From the NCBI GenBank assembly GCA_946612625.1, contig CAMOEW010000007.1, positions 1 through 50,734 of the forward strand: a stretch of DNA of 50,734 bases, written 5' to 3'. Made by a program: the position numbers and the translations under genes. Shown here piece by piece: positions 45,388-50,734 of this stretch; position 1 is the stretch's first letter; every line of letters starts with the position of its first letter. A model generated the notes under the pieces. The model worked only from the letters and a program-made list of their open reading frames with translations, did not search any database and was not told where the DNA came from. Origin of the DNA: an uncultured Prevotella sp. (GTDB taxonomy: Bacteria > Bacteroidota > Bacteroidia > Bacteroidales > Bacteroidaceae).

Positions 45388-47334
45388 TTACTTTACGATA
45401 ATCTTCTTGCCATTGATAATGTTGATACCCTTCTGAGGAGCAGCAATGCGCTGACCGTTGAGGTTGAAGACAACTTTATCATTTGCATTTTCTGCATTAT
45501 TCAGACGCGAAGCATCACTAATGCCTGTGGTCTCGCCATCAAACACTACGCTGAGAGTCTTTGCGCCGGCAGGCAATACCAGATAAGCCTTGCCTGCAGC
45601 AAGTACGCCACCCGTTGACTGCTTGAAAACAGGCTTGCTATCCTCAACAGCGAGAGTATAATATGTAGCATCGGCAGGTTCTCCAGCAATAGTCCAGGGC
45701 TTCAGCAAGTTGTCGGCAAGAGAAGCATCGGTAGAGGTATAGGTTGCGTTCTTCACTGTGGTAGCATCAACATTGGAATAAACCACGACACCAGTATTGG
45801 CCGGGATATATCCACCTTCAATCTCTGTCAATGTTACAGAGCTCGGAGTGCTTGCACTGGCGTAATAAGCAGTAACGCCTTCGGGTATGGCAACCTCGTA
45901 AACACTGCTGAACGTTGCCCACTTAGCATCGGTGATTGTCATCGAAGCTGTTCCAGGAGTGAATGTAACATAATAGACTGTGATAGCAGAGCTGCCGCTA
46001 ATTGTAATTTCACCAGCTTCTACAGGAATTGCGCCTGTCACAACATTAAGTTGCTGAGCGTATGGAGCCTCGTCACCATTATTTTCACGCGAAGTCCAGT
46101 ATTCGGTGTTTTCACCATTAATCTGGAGATAACGTTTCACGGCTGTAGCACTTGCTTTTGAGCCAGTATCAGAGAACTTAACGACAATGGTACCGGGAAC
46201 AGCTGTCTTGATTTTCAGAGTACCATTCTGACAAAAAGAGCCTCTTCTTGTGGGATACTGACCTTTAAATGCAATACTTGTACCATCAAAGCCACTGCCA
46301 ATGGTATAGAGAACACCATCGTAATTTGCATAAACAAACTCATCTGTTATCTTTGGTTCGGATGCATCTGTCAGTTTTATACCTTCGTCTGCATAAAGTT
46401 CACTATTGCTATTTGCAGTCAGTTTACTGAAATCCCATGTAGTTGCCTCGCTCGTGGTCTGGAGAGTCCAGGCTACAACATTTGCGATGTAGGTGATGGT
46501 AACGTCTTTTGATGTCGTGCCATCCGAGAGCGTAAGTGTTGTTTCTCCCCTTGCATTCTCTGTTGCAGTATAGTGCAAAGTCGCTGTAGTAGATATAGAA
46601 CCATCGGCGATTGTGTTTGAAGCCAAAGTAACACTTAGACCGGGTACGGAGGGGCTTAAAGTTGCAGTTAGCGTGGAGCCCGTGAGGTTAGAGCCAGTAA
46701 CCGTGATGTTCTGAGTTGCTTCAACGCCAGTCTCTGTCGCTTCAATTGTTGCAGCGGAAGCATTGATCGTAGGTTCGGTGGAATTTGCACGAACAATTGC
46801 AAATTCATTAAAATAAGTTGACTTGCCGGTCTCTCGATAAATATAGAATTCTGACACTCCGACCAAGCCGTCTCCAACTGTAACGACATAATCACTCAAA
46901 GCTTCGTATGCAGCTTTTTCCACTTGGGCTATTGACAATTTAATATCACATTCACTGGGTCTTGGTGTTGCGGTGGAAAGAAAAAGACCAAGGTTTGTAT
47001 CGGTTCTTGAATATGTTTTTGCAGAAATAACATCACCAGCTTCAAGAGGCTTGCTCAGTTCCACCTTAAAATACGTATCGTTATTGGTCATGCAAAACAA
47101 ATAATTGCTCCCTTGTTTTCCAATCAGATTTTTGGAATCTTTTTGCGCACTGATAGCATACATCTTACCACCAGTAATCGTAGCCTGCGATGCTGTAATT
47201 TCTGTTGTTCCAGTAACAAATCCGACATTTGCCGTGGCAACAACATCAGCAGAGAAAACAGTTTCCGGCGCTCCCCACGCACTTCCAAAGACGCATGTCA
47301 ATAGCGTCAACAAAGTAAAAATTTTCCTTTTCAT
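45388..47334 (-). CDS. Secreted multi-domain protein with sorting-like tail
   Basis: A 648-residue exported protein with a signal peptide (about 1-21, ending GSAWGA). Residues of about 22-185 are a beta domain with no named family. About 188-280 is an immunoglobulin-like or BACON-like domain (ATLSPSVPGLSVTLASNT). About 285-460 is a second beta domain starting WTLQTTSEATTWDFSKL, a type seen attached to secreted pectin-active enzymes in Prevotella. About 465-610 is the common T-D-A-K-W-A-T-F-type domain, followed by the tail FNLNGQRIAAP and INGKKIIVK. No catalytic module is seen, so binding or adhesion is the likelier role. It has a full promoter and a long leader. Confidence 0.83.
   Translation of the reverse strand: MKRKIFTLLTLLTCVFGSAWGAPETVFSADVVATANVGFVTGTTEITASQATITGGKMYAISAQKDSKNLIGKQGSNYLFCMTNNDTYFKVELSKPLEAGDVISAKTYSRTDTNLGLFLSTATPRPSECDIKLSIAQVEKAAYEALSDYVVTVGDGLVGVSEFYIYRETGKSTYFNEFAIVRANSTEPTINASAATIEATETGVEATQNITVTGSNLTGSTLTATLSPSVPGLSVTLASNTIADGSISTTATLHYTATENARGETTLTLSDGTTSKDVTITYIANVVAWTLQTTSEATTWDFSKLTANSNSELYADEGIKLTDASEPKITDEFVYANYDGVLYTIGSGFDGTSIAFKGQYPTRRGSFCQNGTLKIKTAVPGTIVVKFSDTGSKASATAVKRYLQINGENTEYWTSRENNGDEAPYAQQLNVVTGAIPVEAGEITISGSSAITVYYVTFTPGTASMTITDAKWATFSSVYEVAIPEGVTAYYASASTPSSVTLTEIEGGYIPANTGVVVYSNVDATTVKNATYTSTDASLADNLLKPWTIAGEPADATYYTLAVEDSKPVFKQSTGGVLAAGKAYLVLPAGAKTLSVVFDGETTGISDASRLNNAENANDKVVFNLNGQRIAAPQKGINIINGKKIIVK
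45409..45474 (-). repeat. Tail-coding repeat, copy B
   Basis: The second copy of the 66-base tail-coding segment, 63 of 66 identical with 40167-40232, all differences silent. Confidence 0.85.
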
Positions 47335-47510
47335 TTGTTTAAGTTAATTATTAGCAGTCTCAGACACCCCTAAAAGACAGTGTTTAAGTTATCTGTCTCG
47401 CTCGGAGATAAGGGAAAGAAACGGGCATCTGTCCTTCGCCGAGAAGGAAGCATCTCTCCTTTTTATTTCCGGCCGTCGGATACCCACGAGGGGGAACAAC
47501 ACAATACGAC
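47335..47510 (-). promoter_or_regulatory. Long structured 5' leader of the 45388 gene
   Basis: About 175 bases between the promoter and the ATG at 47334. It can fold into a hairpin TCCTTC/GAAGGA (47432-47437 with 47443-47448), enclosed by GGAGA/TCTCC (47404-47408 with 47455-47459). A second hairpin AGACAG/CTGTCT (47375-47380 with 47393-47398) lies nearer the start. No known riboswitch class was recognised. Confidence 0.5.
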
Positions 47511-47514
47511 GCCA

Positions 47515-47545
47515 CAAAGATACGTACTTTTATGCAAACCGCAAA
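47515..47545 (-). promoter_or_regulatory. Promoter of the 45388 secreted protein gene
   Basis: On the minus strand, TTTG (47545-47542) is 19 bases before TATCTTTG (47522-47515). A complete Bacteroidota-type promoter. Confidence 0.7.
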
Positions 47546-47626
47546 ATAATTTGCAGATTTTTTTTGCCGGATGTGAAGATATCGATGGCTTTTAATGCTT
47601 TACAATTAATGCCGCAAATATAAAAA

Positions 47627-47654
47627 GAAAAATCCGAATCGCCAAGCGATTCGG
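47627..47654 (-). terminator. Terminator of the DUF5020 gene
   Basis: A 9-bp perfect stem CCGAATCGC/GCGATTCGG (47634-47642 with 47646-47654), three-base loop, followed on the minus strand by a T-rich run. It stands 50 bases after the DUF5020 stop codon. Confidence 0.75.
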
Positions 47655-47704
47655 GGAAAATATTTTTGAGTCAATAAAATTGTATAAACAAACTTTTGAG
47701 AGAA

Positions 47705-48463
47705 TCAGAACGTCCACTTTGCGGCTATCGTGGGGATTACGAAGAACTTATTGTTGTAGGCACCTGACGATTCGGAACGCCAAACGAAGTTGTTGGACAC
47801 TTCGACCTCGGTACCGAGACTCAGATTGACGCCGTTCATACCCTTGAGAGCATTGAAGTTGAACCAAAACTGCGGCTCGGCCAGAAATATCCACTTGCCG
47901 TTGACATCAGGATCGTACCACCAATCAGCAAAACCAGAAAAAGTGCAGAGCTTGCGGGCGAAGGTGAGTCCCCAAACGGCAGTGAGCTGGAAACCATTGT
48001 AAGCACGCAGGAAAGTATTGTCGTTGGGACGGCTCTTGAAGTAGTACTTGTACATCGCCTGTACAGAGAATGTCTTCGCGAAGTCTGACGAATGCCAGTT
48101 CCACGCCGGGCCGAGGAGCAGCGCATGACGGTAGCGGCTTGCCATGCCGTTGTCGCGGCTGTTGCTGAAGCCGCCGTTATACTCGACGTGGGCTGCAAAC
48201 TGGTTTTTGTTGCAGAGCGAGAACTCACGTGAAATCTCCCAATAGGCACCGCCCATGCCAGAATTGTAATAGTCGAGGTCGATGAAGAGGAAAGTGCTAC
48301 CCCACTTGTCGGGCTTGAACATCTCGAAGGTGGTGGTAACCTTCTGGCGGTTAGCAATGTCGTCGTATAGATTACGTCCGAGGTCATAGTGAAGTTGTAT
48401 GTTCTGGGCACTCATCACGACAGCGGCAAACAAAAAGCAAAAAAAGGAGACAATTTTTTTCAT
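47705..48463 (-). CDS. DUF5020 family outer-membrane protein
   Basis: A 252-residue outer-membrane barrel related to nucleoside-specific Tsx-type channels, read from the ATG at 48463. A longer reading to 48517 covers the promoter element and is not used. The signal peptide covers about residues 1-19 (VVMSAQ). Regularly alternating beta strands follow (for example TFLFIDLDYYNSGMGGAYWE), with a terminal TIAAKWTF that ends in phenylalanine, the barrel-closing signature. DUF5020 proteins have no confirmed substrate. It is divergent from the GH28 gene. Confidence 0.88.
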   Translation of the reverse strand: MKKIVSFFCFLFAAVVMSAQNIQLHYDLGRNLYDDIANRQKVTTTFEMFKPDKWGSTFLFIDLDYYNSGMGGAYWEISREFSLCNKNQFAAHVEYNGGFSNSRDNGMASRYRHALLLGPAWNWHSSDFAKTFSVQAMYKYYFKSRPNDNTFLRAYNGFQLTAVWGLTFARKLCTFSGFADWWYDPDVNGKWIFLAEPQFWFNFNALKGMNGVNLSLGTEVEVSNNFVWRSESSGAYNNKFFVIPTIAAKWTF

Positions 48464-48493
48464 ATTAAAAATATAGAATGTGTAATTGGAATG

Positions 48494-48501
48494 CAAAGGT
48501 A
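48494..48501 (-). promoter_or_regulatory. -7 element for the DUF5020 gene
   Basis: Reads TACCTTTG on the minus strand, 30 bases before the ATG at 48463. Confidence 0.55.
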
Positions 48502-48550
48502 ATAAAAAAAGTCGCATTTCACATTTTTTTTTATAAAAAAAGTTAGTGCT

Positions 48551-48582
48551 TTTGGATTTTATATGCTATTATCGTAACTTTG
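48551..48582 (+). promoter_or_regulatory. Promoter of the GH28 polygalacturonase gene
   Basis: TTTG at 48551-48554 and TAACTTTG at 48575-48582, 20 bases apart, 29 bases before the ATG at 48612. The promoter position rules out the longer in-frame start at 48546. Confidence 0.7.
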
Positions 48583-48611
48583 ACCCTACAAACTGCAATT
48601 ATTCACTAACA

Positions 48612-50030
48612 ATGAAAACAAACAAGCTCAGAATTATCACAGCTGTGGCAATTGCAATGATTGCTATCAGCGGAAATGCTCAAGACTACAGCAAATTCTA
48701 CCGGAAACTGCCGGTGACAATGAAACAAGTGGAGATGCCGACAATCCCGGCGAACGAAATGAACATCAACGAATGCGGCGGAGTGGGCGACGGAGTGACA
48801 CTGAACACCGAGGCCTTCGCTAAAGCCATCAGCAGGCTGACAAAGTTAGGAGGCGGACGGCTGAACGTGCCGGCTGGCGTATGGCTCACGGGGCCGATAA
48901 AGATGAAGAGCAACATCGAACTGCATCTCGACAAGAATGCCATCATATATTTCTCACCCGACAAAGAACTGTTTATCGACAGCGACGGAAAGTCGTCGAG
49001 GGTGACTGCGTGCATCAGCGCATCGAAGCACAAGAACATTGCCATCACCGGCGAGGGTATCATCGACGGTAACGGCGACCAGTGGCGACCGGTGAAACGC
49101 TCGAAGGTGAGCGACACGGAATGGAGCAGATACATGAACGTGATAGGAGGACAGACGAATGCCGACGGCAGCGTGTGGTATCCATGGAACGTGAAGGCAG
49201 GATACAAGAACATTGCCGCCACACCAGAGAAGCAGGAGGCTATGCGCAACGACATCATCAGGCTGACCGACTGCGAAAACATTCTGATACAAGGCGTGAC
49301 GATACAAAACTCGCCACGATTCCACGTACACCCGTGCTACTGCGAGAATGTAATCATCGACGGAATTACGGTGCGCTGTATGTGGAACGCACAGAACGGC
49401 GACGGAATAGACCTGAGCGACTGCCACAGAGCTGTAATCGTGAACAGCACCGTTGACACGGGCGACGACGGACTATGCATGAAAAGCGGCAACCAGAAGA
49501 ACGGAAGACCGTGGGGATGTGAGGACATCGTGATTGAGAACAACACCGTGTTCCACGCTCACGGAGGATTCGTAATTGGTAGCGAGGACATAGGCGGAAT
49601 GAGAAACATCGTAGTACGCAACAACAAATTCTCAGGCACAGACACCGGACTGCGCTTCAAGAGTTCGATAGGACGTGGGGGAAAGACCGAGAACATATTC
49701 TGCCACGACATAGTGATGACCGACATAGGAAGCGAGGCGATAGTGTTCCAGTGCGACTATGCCAACAAACCGGCAGGCGGAGTGGCAGAGAAAGCATCGG
49801 AGAAGCTCGTCAACGTGCCCGACTTCCAGGACATACATATTTATAATATAGTATGCCGGGGATGCAAGACGGGCGTAAAGGCGCACGGCATAGAGAACAT
49901 GAGGTGCGTTCACGATATCGACATCAAAAACTCGACAATCGTATATCACGGCGCCGATAAGGATATCGACACTGCAACGGCACAGCTCACATTGGAGAAT
50001 GTGAAAATAGTAAAGGGAGTAAAGCAATAG
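48612..50030 (+). CDS. Glycoside hydrolase family 28 protein (polygalacturonase-like)
   Basis: A secreted pectin hydrolase of 472 residues, signal peptide about 1-24 (ISGNAQ). The right-handed parallel beta-helix starts after GVGDGVTLNTEAF, the usual GH28 opening. Catalytic-site segments are NGDGIDLSD (about residue 262), TGDDGLCMKSG with the paired aspartates near 285, HGGFVIGSE (near 317) and RFKSS (near 347), matching the NxD, DD, HG and R-x-K positions of GH28. The substrate is probably homogalacturonan or rhamnogalacturonan backbone; the exact linkage cannot be told. It is monocistronic with its own promoter and terminator, without a neighbouring SusCD. Confidence 0.93.
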   Translation: MKTNKLRIITAVAIAMIAISGNAQDYSKFYRKLPVTMKQVEMPTIPANEMNINECGGVGDGVTLNTEAFAKAISRLTKLGGGRLNVPAGVWLTGPIKMKSNIELHLDKNAIIYFSPDKELFIDSDGKSSRVTACISASKHKNIAITGEGIIDGNGDQWRPVKRSKVSDTEWSRYMNVIGGQTNADGSVWYPWNVKAGYKNIAATPEKQEAMRNDIIRLTDCENILIQGVTIQNSPRFHVHPCYCENVIIDGITVRCMWNAQNGDGIDLSDCHRAVIVNSTVDTGDDGLCMKSGNQKNGRPWGCEDIVIENNTVFHAHGGFVIGSEDIGGMRNIVVRNNKFSGTDTGLRFKSSIGRGGKTENIFCHDIVMTDIGSEAIVFQCDYANKPAGGVAEKASEKLVNVPDFQDIHIYNIVCRGCKTGVKAHGIENMRCVHDIDIKNSTIVYHGADKDIDTATAQLTLENVKIVKGVKQ

Positions 50031-50075
50031 ATAAGAATAAGAATAAGAATAAGAATAAGAAAAAGAAAAAGAAAA
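50031..50075 (+). repeat. ATAAGA hexanucleotide microsatellite
   Basis: Tandem ATAAGA units directly after the GH28 stop codon, drifting into AAAAGA units. Non-coding; a candidate for slippage between strains. Confidence 0.85.
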
Positions 50076-50091
50076 GCAACAGCATACAAGA

Positions 50092-50129
50092 AAAAAGTCC
50101 GCCGAGGTATAACCACCGGCGGACTTTTT
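50092..50129. terminator. Bidirectional rho-independent terminator between GH28 and rplQ
   Basis: A stem of 13 bp (50092-50104 with 50117-50129, GTCCGCCG/CGGCGGAC plus an A/T tract) with a small inner GGT/ACC pair. It serves the convergent GH28 and rplQ genes. Confidence 0.88.
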
Positions 50130-50148
50130 ATATGGAATGAAAAGATTA

Positions 50149-50661
50149 TTATTCTGCCTTGGACTCTTCGGCTACAGGAGCCTCGGCTGCTGCCTCCTCG
50201 GCAACTTCGGCTGTGGGAGCTGCGTTCTCTTCGACCTTTGCCGACGACTTGCGCGAGCGACGGGTCTTCTTGGATGCAGTCTTCGGAGTCTTTGCCATGT
50301 TCTCGTCGAAGTCAACAAGCTCAATAAAGCAGATCTGGGCTGCGTCGCCCTGACGGAAGCCGAGCTTGATGATACGAGTGTAGCCACCCGGACGGTCGCC
50401 TACCTTCTCGGCAACCGGACCGAAGAGTTCTTTCAGAGCATACTTGTTCTGCAGGTAGCTGAACACTACACGGCGAGAATTGGTAGAGTCGTCCTTTGAA
50501 CGGGTAATCAGAGGCTCTACGTACTTCTTCAGTGCCTTTGCCTTTGCGAGAGTCGTAGTGATTCTTTTGTGCATAATCAGCGAGATGGCCATGTTGGCAA
50601 GCATGGCGTTGCGGTGATCTGCAGTACGACTCAGATGGTTGAATTTCTTATTGTGTCTCAT
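50149..50661 (-). CDS. rplQ: 50S ribosomal protein L17
   Basis: A large-subunit ribosomal protein. The N-terminal [17 protein letters not shown] and the conserved [17 protein letters not shown] segment are diagnostic. At 170 residues it is longer than the usual 120-130, because of a C-terminal Ala/Glu-rich extension from about residue 128. Such tails are common on L17 of Bacteroidota. It lies eight bases after the rpoA stop codon, at the end of the classic ribosomal protein operon. Confidence 0.96.
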   Translation of the reverse strand: MRHNKKFNHLSRTADHRNAMLANMAISLIMHKRITTTLAKAKALKKYVEPLITRSKDDSTNSRRVVFSYLQNKYALKELFGPVAEKVGDRPGGYTRIIKLGFRQGDAAQICFIELVDFDENMAKTPKTASKKTRRSRKSSAKVEENAAPTAEVAEEAAAEAPVAEESKAE

Positions 50662-50669
50662 TTTTGTTT

Positions 50670-50734
50670 TTACTCTTTATCAAGTTTATACTTTGAAATA
50701 TCGGTTCCAAACGACAGATTCAGACTCTCGAGCA
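50670..50734 (-). CDS. rpoA: RNA polymerase subunit alpha, last 20 codons
   Basis: The 3' end of a gene running off the window. It reads [20 protein letters not shown] followed by TAA, which matches the end of RpoA in Bacteroidota, and it stands directly before rplQ as expected. Confidence 0.85.
   Translation of the reverse strand, partial: LESLNLSFGTDISKYKLDKE

Noticed and set aside
47615..47622. Second -7-like element TATATTTG on the minus strand upstream of the 45388 gene
   Set aside because: It lacks a -33 element and lies next to the DUF5020 terminator; the element pair at 47515-47545 is far better.
50031..50080. Possible CRISPR-like short repeats
   Set aside because: Units are six bases with no spacers; this is a microsatellite.
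1..50734. tRNA, rRNA, insertion sequence or phage remnants
   Set aside because: No cloverleaf, transposase, integrase or flanking inverted repeats with target duplication were seen by eye; a covariance-model scan would be needed to exclude small RNAs.

Overview
The window is a 50.7 kb piece of a Bacteroidota chromosome, most likely from Prevotella or a close relative. The evidence is a SusC/SusD pair, a SprA translocon gene of the type IX secretion system (T9SS), a DUF3822-rsmD pair, DUF5020 and DUF5117-type proteins, and start regions with the Bacteroidota promoter pattern TAnnTTTG (in several cases with TTTG 19-20 bases upstream). Five secreted proteins share a C-terminal tail of the form N-(L/I)-N-G-Q-R ... 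K-G-(I/L) ... G-(K/R)-K-V, or a looser version of it. No rRNA, tRNA, CRISPR array, insertion sequence or prophage was seen.

Layout. 1-4055 (+): 3' part of alaS and a HerA-like ATPase. 4115-7094 (-): RecD-like helicase, phosphopantetheinyl transferase and a membrane-anchored zinc peptidase. 7193-8583 (+): DUF3822 gene and rsmD. 8555-14805 (-): a tandem SGNH esterase, an SH3-like membrane protein, dnaG and a cardiolipin synthase. 14889-27348 (-): six genes that look like one operon, made of a DUF5117-type zinc protease, SusC, SusD, a secreted protein, a leucine-rich-repeat protein and an M6 protease. 27491-30447: divergent PBP4 and nadB. 30477-38737 (-): ruvA and sprA. 38968-39867 (+): diaminopimelate dehydrogenase.

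From 39955 to 47334 there are two similar minus-strand cassettes. Each is a large secreted tail protein followed by a tiny 49-51 residue gene. Between them, on the plus strand, lie a membrane-embedded AraC-type regulator and a DUF3089 lipoprotein. A DUF5020 outer-membrane protein and a divergent GH28 polygalacturonase follow, and the window ends in rplQ and the last codons of rpoA.

Working picture. The 14.9-27.3 kb operon looks like a SusCD uptake system dedicated to protein or peptide rather than glycan, since its enzymes are two metalloproteases and no glycoside hydrolase is present. The SGNH esterase and the GH28 enzyme point separately to pectin use. SprA would be the export channel if the shared tails are T9SS signals, which is an inference. 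The least explained item is the duplicated tail-protein plus micro-gene cassette around the AraC-type regulator.
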